From Deltaproteobacteria bacterium (GTDB lineage: Bacteria > Desulfobacterota > Syntrophia > Syntrophales > UBA2210), in NCBI GenBank assembly GCA_016933965.1, contig JAFGTS010000040.1, positions 1-64,000 of the forward strand: DNA of 64,000 bases, given 5' to 3'. The notes under the pieces are model-generated. The model saw only the letters and a list, made by a program, of their open reading frames with translations, was not told the origin of the DNA and did not search any database. Within the stretch, counting starts at the first letter, position 1. Every line of letters begins with the position of its first letter. Below, piece by piece: positions 8,119-17,769 of the stretch. The position numbers and the translations under genes are program-made.

Positions 8119-9147
8119 ATGAACGATATCGGATTCCACAAGGAAACAACCCGTGGTACCTATCTCGATCCGTTCAATGGGTTTCAGAGCAAGGAATCAT
8201 CCTTTGAGATCCGCCGGGATGACACGACCGGTGTCACCTGTCGGATCCTTCCCTTTCGTTTTTCGATAGCGGAAAAACCCGATCTGAATGCGTATATTGA
8301 AAAATCGCCGGATTCGATATGTCCCTTCTGCACCGCTCTGTTCGACCAGATGACCCCCCGGTTCACACCCGATGTTCACCGGGAAGGTAAATTCAAGCGT
8401 GGTAGCGCGGTGCTGTTTCCAAACGCCTTTCCCTACGACGGCAACAATGCCGTGGCGATCTTTTCACATGAACACTTTCTCGGCCTTGATGTGCTTCGCC
8501 CCGAGGTCATGGAGGACGGCTTTCTGGTGTGCCGCGATTATTTTGAGAGAATGAGCGTCCTCGACAGCAGCCTGCGATTCTGTTCCATCAACTGGAACTA
8601 CATGCCGCCGGCGGGAGGAGGTTTGATACATCCTCATCTTCAAACCATCGTGAGCGGGAGACCGACCCGGTTCATGGAACGCCTGCTTCGAAAGGGGAGT
8701 GAGCACCGTCGACGAACGGGCCGAAACCTGTGGGACGACCTGGTCTCCTATGAAAGGAAAGAGAACGAACGATTCATAGCAGAGCGGGACAATGTCGTCT
8801 GGCTGGCCACTTTTGCGCCCAAGGGCATGGCCGGGGAGGTTTCATTCATTTTCAACGGGAAGATATCACTGTTCGACCTTCATGAAACGGATTGGACCGC
8901 ATTTACCGGGGGGCTCTTCACGATTTTCCGCTACTTTCAGGAGAACAACTTTATCAGTTTCAACATGGCCATCTTCGCCACTCTGACGGAGACGGACGAT
9001 TTCCGGGTCCAGGGAAAGATACTTCCCCGCTTTCTGCTTCCCCCCCTGGGAACAAGCGATCTCAATTACTTTGAAAAGCTGCATGACGAGATTATCTGCC
9101 CCACGATCCCGGAGGCTCTCTGCGAGGAACTGCGGAAGCTGTTCTGA
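8119..9147 (+). CDS. GalT-like / HIT-superfamily nucleotidyltransferase
   Basis: 342 residues from the ATG at 8119, preceded by AAGGAGGG (8104-8111) at normal spacing. CPFC near residue 63 looks like the zinc pair of galactose-1-phosphate uridylyltransferases. HPHLQ near residue 172, after GGGLI, corresponds to the HxHxQ nucleophile motif of that family. Overall identity to classical GalT looks low, and the end of the protein (about 260-340) is divergent. It probably transfers a nucleotidyl group between a sugar phosphate and a nucleotide (ADP-glucose or UDP-hexose type), but the substrate cannot be read from sequence. There are no sugar genes nearby. A weak promoter-like TTTACA/TTATTT pair lies at 8064-8091. 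Confidence 0.7.
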   Translation: MNDIGFHKETTRGTYLDPFNGFQSKESSFEIRRDDTTGVTCRILPFRFSIAEKPDLNAYIEKSPDSICPFCTALFDQMTPRFTPDVHREGKFKRGSAVLFPNAFPYDGNNAVAIFSHEHFLGLDVLRPEVMEDGFLVCRDYFERMSVLDSSLRFCSINWNYMPPAGGGLIHPHLQTIVSGRPTRFMERLLRKGSEHRRRTGRNLWDDLVSYERKENERFIAERDNVVWLATFAPKGMAGEVSFIFNGKISLFDLHETDWTAFTGGLFTIFRYFQENNFISFNMAIFATLTETDDFRVQGKILPRFLLPPLGTSDLNYFEKLHDEIICPTIPEALCEELRKLF

Positions 9148-9164
9148 AGACCGCCGCGGGTCTG

Positions 9165-10766
9165 TCAGAGTTCTTCGGTATTCTTGACGATCTTTATCAA
9201 TCCGTCATCGATCATGGTTTGCCGTGTTGCGTCAAGCCATGATTTGAAATAATGCTCTTCCTTCAGCTTTCGTATGTAGCGGGCAAGCAAGGCCTTTTTG
9301 TTGTTCCAATCCTGATCGTCGAGTTTCCCCGCTTCCTTGAGCTTCACGATGATGCAGTCTTCACCGACGAAGTAGGGCATGTCCGGATAGGGGTTTCCTT
9401 CCCTGAGTTCATAGAGCGCCTGCCCCAGGTCGGGTGAGTACCCGATGCCGGGTATCTCCGGATTCGGTATGAAAAAGCCCGTTTCCGAGAGCGTGAGATG
9501 CTCTTTGCGGGCGAGATCGGCGAGATCGGCACCCTCCCTCAGGTCTTCAAGGAGGGCTTCCCCTTTTTTCATGCAGAGATTTCTGGATTCTTCCGCAGTG
9601 TACTGTTCCGTGATGTCTTTCCTGGCATCAGCAAAATCCGGAATGTATGACGGGCGAACTTGCTCGACGTAGAAAAGGTAGCGTGCTTTCTCATCGGAGA
9701 CGACGGGAAGAAGGTCGCCTTCAGCGGAGGTGAACACGTATTCCGAGAGATCCCGGAGCGCGGCCAGTTCCTCGGGAAAATCCGCGGCGCTCGACACGGG
9801 GATTTCATGAACGTTCCATTTGTGCTCCGCTGCGTAGACCTGAAAATTTTCTTCCTGATATATGATATCGTGAGCCTGTTTTGCTTCATCATAGGCCCGG
9901 TCAAGTCCCTTCATCTGCTTCAGGGTCTCCTTGATATCACCCGTTACTTCTTCGAGAGGGGTCACCACGCCGGCATCATTGGTGAACTGATCCTGATGAA
10001 AGGAATAATAGTCTGCGATCTCCGAGTCCGGTATCTCCACCGTGCGGGCGTAATCATCACCTCTGAACGCAACATATTTCAGAAATATCGTCTCGGGGAC
10101 CCGGAAATCTTCCGCATGAGCATCAAAGTACTCTTTGAGCCTGTCTTCGGAGCGATCAAGGGTGGTGAGAAATTCACTCGCCGGGATGGAGAGGAACTCC
10201 ACGTTTATCTGTTCATTCTGGATCGTGTATATGTCGAAGATCTCCTGTTCGGAAACCTTCACAGATTCCTTTATGAGGCGCTCGAGCTTATTTGTCGTGA
10301 GCATGCGTTTTTGAATGGACTCGAACTCCTCCGGTGTCAAACGCTGATATCTCAGCCGCCGTTCATAGAGCTCCTTGTCGAAGACACCGTTCCTCTGGAA
10401 AACCGGATAGGAATATATGGATTCTCTCAGCTCTGCGTCGCTTACTTCGAGGTTCAGAAGATCGGCCTGGGAGAGAATGATGATCTGGTCGATCAGGTTA
10501 TCCAGCGCACGCTGCTTGAGATTCAGGGACCTGAGGACATCATCGGTCAGGTCGGCGCCATATTGCTCATAATAATAGTCAAGCAGGTTCTGATATTCTT
10601 TCTGATATTCAGCATAGGTGATTCGGTTGTTGTCGATAACGGCTACGGTTTCCGCCTGCTGCCTTCCCCGCATTGAACCGAAATAGAAGATGAAGACGAT
10701 TATGATGATACCGAGGATGACCTTCATGAGCCAGTTCTTGGCATGTTTTCTCATTAAACTGAGCAT
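9165..10766 (-). CDS. SurA/PpiD-type periplasmic chaperone lacking the parvulin domain
   Basis: 533 residues. A basic N-terminus (LSLMRKHAKNWLMK) leads into one membrane helix (VILGIIIIVFIFYFG), so the rest should lie in the periplasm. A SurA_N-type helical domain (about 40-190) follows, with the typical ITYAEYQKEYQNLLDYY and VFDKELYERRLRYQRLTPEEFE. In PpiD a parvulin prolyl isomerase domain normally follows the YYxxHQDQF element. Here that point (about residue 265) goes almost directly to VTGDIKETLKQMKG, so the catalytic domain seems missing, and the protein is shorter than the usual 600-650. The C-terminal half keeps PpiD-like segments (FVGEDCIIVKLKEAG). Probably a membrane-anchored folding chaperone without isomerase activity. 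Divergent from mreB. Confidence 0.78.
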   Translation of the reverse strand: MLSLMRKHAKNWLMKVILGIIIIVFIFYFGSMRGRQQAETVAVIDNNRITYAEYQKEYQNLLDYYYEQYGADLTDDVLRSLNLKQRALDNLIDQIIILSQADLLNLEVSDAELRESIYSYPVFQRNGVFDKELYERRLRYQRLTPEEFESIQKRMLTTNKLERLIKESVKVSEQEIFDIYTIQNEQINVEFLSIPASEFLTTLDRSEDRLKEYFDAHAEDFRVPETIFLKYVAFRGDDYARTVEIPDSEIADYYSFHQDQFTNDAGVVTPLEEVTGDIKETLKQMKGLDRAYDEAKQAHDIIYQEENFQVYAAEHKWNVHEIPVSSAADFPEELAALRDLSEYVFTSAEGDLLPVVSDEKARYLFYVEQVRPSYIPDFADARKDITEQYTAEESRNLCMKKGEALLEDLREGADLADLARKEHLTLSETGFFIPNPEIPGIGYSPDLGQALYELREGNPYPDMPYFVGEDCIIVKLKEAGKLDDQDWNNKKALLARYIRKLKEEHYFKSWLDATRQTMIDDGLIKIVKNTEEL

Positions 10767-10853
10767 GGATGACCTCTACTCCTCAACTCATTTGTGGTGC
10801 CTTGTGGGCGGTATAAGTAGTATATGAGAAGACAAAATGCAACAGTTTTTTAA

Positions 10854-11956
<1,103 letters not shown>

Positions 11957-12168
11957 TATGGTGCCGTTCCACGGGTGATGGCTCTTTCGCCGGCGAAGTG
12001 TCACGTATTTTCGAGGAATTATCACCAGCATTTCTTCATTGTCGTGTCCTCATTGACGGGGCGCGTTGTCACGCACTTCCCACACTGCTGCACGAAATGA
12101 CAAGGGTGCCGCCTCCTTCTCCGATCATGTCCCGGTGAGGAGGGACGGGCCGGTTTTCGGGAACGCCT

Positions 12169-12990
12169 ATGAAATCTCCCAGACGATTCAAGTTGATCCT
12201 GACGGCAATTGCCTTTTTGATGATCGCCCTCTATGTGTTTTCCATCGGCACCGGTCCCGACAGAGAACCCGGCCCGTGCAAGAAGGCGGTCCTGGAAGCG
12301 GTCGCGCCACTGGAGGGAGCCATCAACGGTGTCTTTGACACTGTCATAAAAGCCTGGCGACGATACGTATTCCTGGTGGGTCTAGAAGAGGAGAACCGGC
12401 GGCTGCGGGGGCAGGTTTCCAGCCTTTCACGCGAATTGAACGACTATCGCGAGATGGGGTTCGAGTGTCTCCGATTGCGAAGCATTCTCGATTTGAAACG
12501 GAACTTTTCCACCTCGACGGTTGTCGCCCGTGTCGTGGGTGAGGTCCGCCCCTCGGTCTTTAAGATCGTTCTCATAGACAAGGGGGCCGCAGACGGTATA
12601 GGAGCGGGAGATCCCGTTATCGCCGTCGAGGGGGTCGTCGGCCGTGTGATCGAATCATCCTGGAATGTGTCGAAGGTCCTTCTTCTTATCGATTACAACT
12701 CCAACATAGACGCGCTTATACAGAGGAACAGGGTTCAGGGGATCGTTCAGGGATTAGGTCAGTTCGGGTGTAACCTGAAGTATGTGCAGCGTTCGGAGGA
12801 TGTCTTTGAAGGTGACGCCGTCGTCACGTCCGGGCTGGCGGGTGTGTTCCCGAAGGGACTTTATATCGGTTCCGTTACGATCGTGGAGAAGGAGGAAGCG
12901 GGACTGTTCCAGAAAATCCGCGTCACACCGGCGATCGATGTGTCGCGCCTTGAAGAAGTGCTTGTTATTACGGGGGGCGAGAAAAGGTGA
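12169..12990 (+). CDS. mreC: Rod shape-determining protein MreC
   Basis: 273 residues. A single N-terminal membrane helix (LILTAIAFLMIALYVFSIG), a coiled coil (about 78-105, EEENRRLRGQVSSLSREL), then the periplasmic beta-barrel domain. That domain shows VVGRVIESSWNVSKVLLLIDYNSNIDAL, the family's signature stretch, and a C-terminal VTSGLAGVFPKGLYIGSV. MreC links MreB to PBP2 and RodA in the elongasome. The stop overlaps the mreD GTG as GTGA, so translation is coupled. The start codon has a GGGAA element at good spacing. Length matches the family (about 270-300). Confidence 0.94.
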   Translation: MKSPRRFKLILTAIAFLMIALYVFSIGTGPDREPGPCKKAVLEAVAPLEGAINGVFDTVIKAWRRYVFLVGLEEENRRLRGQVSSLSRELNDYREMGFECLRLRSILDLKRNFSTSTVVARVVGEVRPSVFKIVLIDKGAADGIGAGDPVIAVEGVVGRVIESSWNVSKVLLLIDYNSNIDALIQRNRVQGIVQGLGQFGCNLKYVQRSEDVFEGDAVVTSGLAGVFPKGLYIGSVTIVEKEEAGLFQKIRVTPAIDVSRLEEVLVITGGEKR

Positions 12991-13499
12991 GATTTTACCT
13001 GCTGGTGCCGCTTTTTTCCCTGCTCCTGGTCGCCGTGCAGACGGCAGTTCTCAATATCTTCTCCTTTGATCTGTTCGCCGTTGAGATATCACTGATTGTC
13101 GTGATATACGCCGGGTTCCGCCTGGAACCCTTCAGGGGTGCCTTCGTCATGATCGTCCTCGGTTGCGCCATGGACGGTATCGCGGGTGTCATGCCCGGTC
13201 TCTATGTCCTTATTTACATGGCCGTGTTTCTGATGACGAAGCTTATTTCCGAGGCGGTCTATTCCGAAGGACCTCTTTTTGTGATAGGGTATTGCATCCT
13301 GTGCGGACTTTTTGAAGGTGCCGCCGTCATTCTCATGTATGATCTTTTTTTCGGGATCAATGTGGCGGGGGAGGCGATTCGCATTTATCTTCCGCAATCA
13401 CTGATGATGGGCTTCATTGCTCCCGTCATCTTCTTCCTGCTTGACCGTTTCAAGGATGTATTAAGTGGCCCGGAAACGCAAAAATTTAACGGACTATGA
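12987..13499 (+). CDS. mreD: Rod shape-determining protein MreD
   Basis: 170 residues starting at a GTG that overlaps the mreC stop by four bases. It is almost entirely hydrophobic with about five membrane segments (LLVPLFSLLLVAVQTAVLNIF, VVIYAGFRLEPFRGAFVMIVLG and others). The GAFVMIVLGCAMDGIAGVMPGLY stretch fits MreD's conserved G-x-x-x-G loops. It assists MreC and PBP2/RodA in side-wall peptidoglycan synthesis. Its 3' end overlaps mrdA by 35 bases. Sequence conservation in MreD is low, so the call rests on size, topology and position. Confidence 0.9.
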   Translation: MRFYLLVPLFSLLLVAVQTAVLNIFSFDLFAVEISLIVVIYAGFRLEPFRGAFVMIVLGCAMDGIAGVMPGLYVLIYMAVFLMTKLISEAVYSEGPLFVIGYCILCGLFEGAAVILMYDLFFGINVAGEAIRIYLPQSLMMGFIAPVIFFLLDRFKDVLSGPETQKFNGL

Positions 13500-15363
13500 C
13501 CAGGCGAGATATCGCTCGAGGTTTACCATCGTCGTTTCGCTGATCTCCTGTGCCGTCTGCGTCATCATGATAAAACTCTGGTATCTCCAGATCGTCAAGG
13601 GCGACGAACTGCGCCGGCGTTCGGAAAACAACCGCATCAGGGTCCAGGAAGTAAAACCGCTGCGTGGGTTGATTACCGACAGAGCGGGACGGATCCTTGT
13701 TGACAATCAGCCTTCTTTTGATGTCTCAATTATCCCGGAAGATGCGAAGGACATGACGGTCATAGCAGCCAAGCTGGATTCGCTCTTTGAAGAGCGGCAG
13801 ATGGAACAGTGCAGGGATGTGGTGTTCGCGCCGGGCAGAAAGCCCTTCGTTCCCGTCAAGATAGACCGGCATATAGAGCGTGAAAAGCTGGCGGTCATTG
13901 AAACAAATGCTATTGACCTCCCCGGGGTGGTGGTCGATGTCATTCCCGTGAGAAAATACAATTATGACGAAATGCTGGCCCACGTCCTCGGCTATGTGGG
14001 GGAGATCAGCACCGGTGAGTTGAAGGAGAATAATTACAGCGGATACAAGCCCGATGATATCGTGGGAAAGGAAGGCATAGAAAAAACACTGGACCGGTAT
14101 CTGAAGGGATACAGCGGGGGAGAACAGATAGAGGTCAATGTGGCGGGTCGAAAACTTCGTGTTCTCGGCAGGGTGGACCCCGTACCGGGGCATAACATCC
14201 AATTGACCATTGATGCGGCGCTTCAGAAAATATGCTGGAACGCATTTGAGGAACCCGCGGGAGCGGCGATCGTCATGGACCCTCGCGACGGATCGATCCT
14301 TGCCATGATGAGCAAACCTTCATTCGACCCCGCACAGTTCAATCGCGGTATTACCGAGGAAAACTGGCGGCAGCTCCTGGAGGACCCCTTGTCACCATTG
14401 CAGAACCGGGCCATATCAGGGCAGTATCCACCGGGTTCGACCTACAAAGTGATCGTTGCCGCCGCGGCCCTGGAAGAACGATTACTATCGGCCGAAAAGC
14501 AGGTTTACTGTTCCGGAAGTTTTACGCTCGGTGACAGGACCTACCGGTGCTGGAAAAAGGAAGGCCATGGACAGGTTGATCTGGAACGGGCCATCATAGA
14601 ATCCTGTGACGTTTACTTTTATACTATCGGTGCTTCCATCGGTGTCGACACGCTTGCCGAGTACGCGGGAAAATTCGGCTTGGGACGGAAGACCGGCATT
14701 TGCCTCCCCGCTGAACGCGAAGGGTTGATCCCCACGAAACAGTGGAAAGTGCAGAAAATGAAAGAACCCTGGCAGAAGGGTGAGACCATTTCGGTTTCCA
14801 TCGGCCAGGGTTTTGTCCTGGTGACGCCGCTGCAGCTTATAAACGCCTACTGCGCCGTAGCCAACGGTGGAACGCTGTTCAAGCCGAGGTTGGTAAACAG
14901 GATTGAGACGGTTACCGGGGAGGTGATCAGCGAATATCCGCCGGAGGCGGTGTCAAAGCTTCCTGCCGATGGCAGGACCCTGCGATTTCTGAAGGATGCC
15001 CTCTGGGGAGTGGTGAATGATGACCGGGGAACGGGGAGGGCCCTTCGACGGGATGAGCGGGACGTCTGCGGAAAAACGGGGACAGCACAGGTGATCGGCA
15101 TGCCGGAGGATGAAGAGGACCTTCGGGAGGAATCGGTTCCTTACAACCAGCGTGATCACGCCCTTTTCGTCTGTTTTGCGCCACGCCAGGACCCTGAGGT
15201 GGCTGTCCTGGTGATCGTGGAACACGGAGGCCACGGTGGGGCCGTGGCTGCTCCCGTTGCCCGTAAGATCATCGACGGCTACTTTGCTCTTAAAAAGATG
15301 CGGAGCGACAAAGGCGTGGGGCAACAGGGAGGTGAAGAGGCCGGCAAAAGGTTGGAATTGTGA
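13465..15363 (+). CDS. mrdA: Penicillin-binding protein 2 (peptidoglycan transpeptidase)
   Basis: 632 residues from the GTG at 13465 within the end of mreD. In order: a cytoplasmic basic tail, one membrane helix (about 20-42), a PBP dimerisation domain (about 60-230, with RGLITDRAGRILVDNQPSFDV) and the transpeptidase domain. Catalytic motifs are STYK with S325 as the acyl-enzyme serine, SCD (the SxN position, near residue 381) and KTGT (537-540). SxD instead of SxN is usual for PBP2. It crosslinks side-wall peptidoglycan together with RodA. A run of imperfect GGATTAC heptamers begins 10 bases after the stop and separates it from rodA. Confidence 0.95.
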   Translation: MARKRKNLTDYDQARYRSRFTIVVSLISCAVCVIMIKLWYLQIVKGDELRRRSENNRIRVQEVKPLRGLITDRAGRILVDNQPSFDVSIIPEDAKDMTVIAAKLDSLFEERQMEQCRDVVFAPGRKPFVPVKIDRHIEREKLAVIETNAIDLPGVVVDVIPVRKYNYDEMLAHVLGYVGEISTGELKENNYSGYKPDDIVGKEGIEKTLDRYLKGYSGGEQIEVNVAGRKLRVLGRVDPVPGHNIQLTIDAALQKICWNAFEEPAGAAIVMDPRDGSILAMMSKPSFDPAQFNRGITEENWRQLLEDPLSPLQNRAISGQYPPGSTYKVIVAAAALEERLLSAEKQVYCSGSFTLGDRTYRCWKKEGHGQVDLERAIIESCDVYFYTIGASIGVDTLAEYAGKFGLGRKTGICLPAEREGLIPTKQWKVQKMKEPWQKGETISVSIGQGFVLVTPLQLINAYCAVANGGTLFKPRLVNRIETVTGEVISEYPPEAVSKLPADGRTLRFLKDALWGVVNDDRGTGRALRRDERDVCGKTGTAQVIGMPEDEEDLREESVPYNQRDHALFVCFAPRQDPEVAVLVIVEHGGHGGAVAAPVARKIIDGYFALKKMRSDKGVGQQGGEEAGKRLEL

Positions 15364-15370
15364 GAGGAGT

Positions 15371-15552
15371 ATGGGATTACGGATTACGGATTATGGATTA
15401 CGGATTATGGATTACGGATTATGGATTACGGATTACGGATTATGGATTATGGATTACGGATTATAGGATTATAGGATTAGGTTTATGAATGGTAAACAAA
15501 CGGTAACACACCATATAACCGTCGGGCATTGTGCCCCTTTGCCCCTTGTTTT
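15371..15552 (+). repeat. Composite tandem-repeat element in the mrdA-rodA gap (short copy)
   Basis: Fifteen imperfect units of GGATTA(C/T): twelve heptamers at 15374-15457, two octamers (GGATTATA) to 15473, and GGATTAG to 15480. Next comes a 25-base block (15479-15503) containing GTTTATGAATGGTAAACAAA. Then CCATATA (15511-15517), and finally three 8-base units (15529-15552: TTGTGCCC, CTTTGCCC, CTTGTTTT) that abut the rodA ATG. The 25-base block is found again, identical and inverted, at 30800-30824, with the same order of flanking parts between lexA and dinB. No Shine-Dalgarno precedes rodA. It is not a CRISPR: units are too short and there are no spacers. Confidence 0.85.
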
Positions 15553-16656
15553 ATGAAAATAGATCGTCGCCTTTTTATAAATTTTGATTGGATCCTCCTG
15601 GTGCTGGTGCTCTCAATCGCCGCGACGGGATTGATGAACCTTTACAGTGCCGGTGCCGGTCTGGCGTCGGCGAAGCCGCTGTACATGAAACAGACGTATT
15701 GGCTCATGATCGGACTGGGTCTGATGATCATCGCTTTCAGCATTGATTATCATTATGTGCTCCACTATGCCTATCTGCTCTATGGGCTGAGTGTCGTTCT
15801 GCTGATGCTCGTTTTCTTTTATGGTCACATTACCCACGGGTCGCAACGCTGGCTGGTCCTGCTGGGATTTTCATTTCAACCTTCGGAGCTGGTGAAGCTC
15901 ACCATGATCATAGCGCTGGCCAGGTTTTACACGGATCGGCAGATCGATGAGGGTTATCCCCTGCGAAACTTCCTGATCCTTTCAGCCATCCTTGTCATTC
16001 CCTTTATCATGATCGTGAAACAGCCGGATCTGGGCACATCGCTTTTTCTGGTGCTGCTCTTTCTCTCGATCGTGCTGTTCATGGGGATCAGCAAACGGGT
16101 GCTGGTCTTTTTTTCCTCGGCCGGTCTGGTACTCGCCCCGCTCTGCTGGTTTTTCCTGAAAGATTATCAGCGCGACCGGATACTGAGTTTTCTGAATCCG
16201 GAACGGGACCCACTGGGATCGGGATATCATATTATCCAGTCGATCATCGCTGTCGGGTCGGGTGGTATCCTGGGAAAGGGCTTTCTCAAGGGTACCCAGA
16301 GCCGGCTCCGCTTTCTGCCCGAACAACAGACAGACTTTGTCTTTTCCGTTTTTGCCGAAGAATGGGGCTTTGCAGGGGTCATCCTCCTCATGGTATTATT
16401 CATGGCACTCATGCTGTGGGGTATCAGGATCGGCAGGAACTCAAAGGACCTGCCGGGAGCCCTGATCGCGTACGGGGTGACGGTGTTCATATTCTGGGGT
16501 TTCTTTATCAATATCGGCATGGTGGTCGGGATATTGCCTGTCGTGGGCATTCCGCTCCCTTTTCTGAGTTATGGCGGGTCTTCGCTGATAGTTCTCATGA
16601 TCGGGATCGGATTGTTGATGAACGTCAGTATGCGGCGGTTCATGCTTCAGCCGTGA
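15553..16656 (+). CDS. rodA: Peptidoglycan glycosyltransferase RodA
   Basis: 367 residues from the ATG at 15553 (MKIDRRLFINFDWILLVLVL, the usual RodA-like start). An in-frame TTG at 15529 would translate the repeat and is unlikely. About ten membrane helices of the SEDS family are present. Signature loops are HGSQRWLVLLGFSFQPSELVK in the middle, then KQPDLGTSLF and PFLSYGGSS near the C-terminus. It polymerises lipid II into glycan strands and partners PBP2. There is no ribosome-binding site upstream, because the composite repeat occupies that position; translation efficiency may therefore be unusual. Last core gene of the elongasome operon. Confidence 0.95.
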   Translation: MKIDRRLFINFDWILLVLVLSIAATGLMNLYSAGAGLASAKPLYMKQTYWLMIGLGLMIIAFSIDYHYVLHYAYLLYGLSVVLLMLVFFYGHITHGSQRWLVLLGFSFQPSELVKLTMIIALARFYTDRQIDEGYPLRNFLILSAILVIPFIMIVKQPDLGTSLFLVLLFLSIVLFMGISKRVLVFFSSAGLVLAPLCWFFLKDYQRDRILSFLNPERDPLGSGYHIIQSIIAVGSGGILGKGFLKGTQSRLRFLPEQQTDFVFSVFAEEWGFAGVILLMVLFMALMLWGIRIGRNSKDLPGALIAYGVTVFIFWGFFINIGMVVGILPVVGIPLPFLSYGGSSLIVLMIGIGLLMNVSMRRFMLQP

Positions 16657-16705
16657 TGCGGACAAGGGTGTTCATGTAAGCAAAGAGTGGTCATAAGGAG
16701 AGAAC

Positions 16706-17071
16706 GTGTTCGTGAAGAAAAAGGACGAGGAAGTGAAGGCATTTCTTGGGGCGGGCGCCGAATTCAGCGGCAAACTGGTATTGAGCGGTTCCGTGAGAAT
16801 AGACGGTAATTTCGTCGGTGAAATATCGGGACAGGGTACCCTGATCGTCGGCGAGAAAGCCCGTGTCGAGGCGGATATCACGGTGGATTCGCTTTTCGTT
16901 TTCGGGGAGGTCCGGGGAACCATCGAAACGGCAAAGAAGCTGGAGATCAATTCGTCGGGCAGGCTTTTTGGAAAAGTATCGACGGTGTTGCTGGTCATTG
17001 AGGAAGGCGCTATCTTTGAGGGTGAATGCGCCATGCCCCGGGGGAATAACGGTGGTCAGAAAGGAGAATGA
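16706..17071 (+). CDS. Bactofilin (polymer-forming cytoskeletal protein)
   Basis: 121 residues from the GTG at 16706, preceded by AAGGAG. The whole protein is a right-handed beta-helix pattern: GAEFSGKLVLSGSVRIDGNFVGEISGQGTLIVGEKARVEADITVD and further rungs, with short polar tails at both ends, exactly as in bactofilins (DUF583). These assemble into nucleotide-free filaments on the inner membrane and help in cell shape, stalks or localisation of wall enzymes. It sits 50 bases after rodA in the same direction, so it is probably co-expressed with the rod-shape genes. Length is typical (110-160). Confidence 0.9.
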   Translation: MFVKKKDEEVKAFLGAGAEFSGKLVLSGSVRIDGNFVGEISGQGTLIVGEKARVEADITVDSLFVFGEVRGTIETAKKLEINSSGRLFGKVSTVLLVIEEGAIFEGECAMPRGNNGGQKGE

Positions 17072-17220
17072 ATTACCCCTGACGGGGTGTGACGGGAAGT
17101 TTCATGTTTCGTTCAGTTTTTTTCAAAGGTCCACAGGAGCTTACGTTCACAAGACGGCTATTGCTGCAATTTCATTCTCATAATTTCCATATAGATTATG
17201 ACCGTCGGTCAAAAAAATAC

Positions 17221-17250
17221 TTGACAAGAAAGGTCAGGTATGCTTAGTAC
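17221..17250 (+). promoter_or_regulatory. Promoter of the atp operon
   Basis: TTGACA (17221-17226) with an 18-base spacer to TTAGTA (17245-17250). It lies in the 272-base gap between the bactofilin and the first atp gene, about 95 bases before the ATG at 17344. The rest of the gap shows no gene. Confidence 0.55.
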
Positions 17251-17343
17251 TCCCCGGTTTTTTAATCAGTACGAGGCATCAGAATTTTCCGATATTTTAC
17301 TGCGTTCGCAGGTATTGGCATTCAGCGTAAGAGGTGACATGGA

Positions 17344-17769
17344 ATGATAGATCTGAATTACACCCTCTGGATCCAAATGGTCAATTTTCTCGTTCTCATT
17401 TTCATCCTTTACGTTCTTCTCTATAAACCCATCTTGAACATCATCGACAAAAGGGAATCGGTCATTGACGAATCAAAAGAGCGTGTTCGCTCTCTTGAAC
17501 AGGCAGCCGGTGACAAGATGGCGCAGTATGACGAACAGCTTCGGCAGGCGCGGTCGGAGGCTGCGGGTCAGAGAGACGAACTCAAGGAAGAAGGTTCCCA
17601 AACAGCGAAACAGATCATGCAGGCTGCGCGGAACGAGATCGCCGAGACCATTTCGGACCTGAAAGCGAAGATGGAGCGGGAAAGAGAAGAAGCGCGCGCG
17701 ATTTTACGGGAGAAAACGAAGGACATCGCTCTGGAGATTTCCGAAAAGGTACTGGGAAGGGGTGTATAA
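17344..17769 (+). CDS. atpF': ATP synthase Fo subunit b'
   Basis: 141 residues. One N-terminal membrane helix (WIQMVNFLVLIFILYVLLYKPIL) is followed by a long charged coiled coil with Ala/Glu/Lys-rich heptads. KPILNIIDKRES is the usual junction in b-type subunits. With the second b subunit encoded next, it forms the heterodimeric peripheral stalk of F1Fo ATP synthase. The stop overlaps the next start as TAATG. First gene of b'-b-delta-alpha-gamma-beta-epsilon. The a and c subunits are not here and must be encoded elsewhere. Confidence 0.9.
   Translation: MIDLNYTLWIQMVNFLVLIFILYVLLYKPILNIIDKRESVIDESKERVRSLEQAAGDKMAQYDEQLRQARSEAAGQRDELKEEGSQTAKQIMQAARNEIAETISDLKAKMEREREEARAILREKTKDIALEISEKVLGRGV

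Noticed and set aside
15371-15480. Heptamer array as a CRISPR
   Set aside because: Units are 7-8 bases with no spacers and no cas genes.
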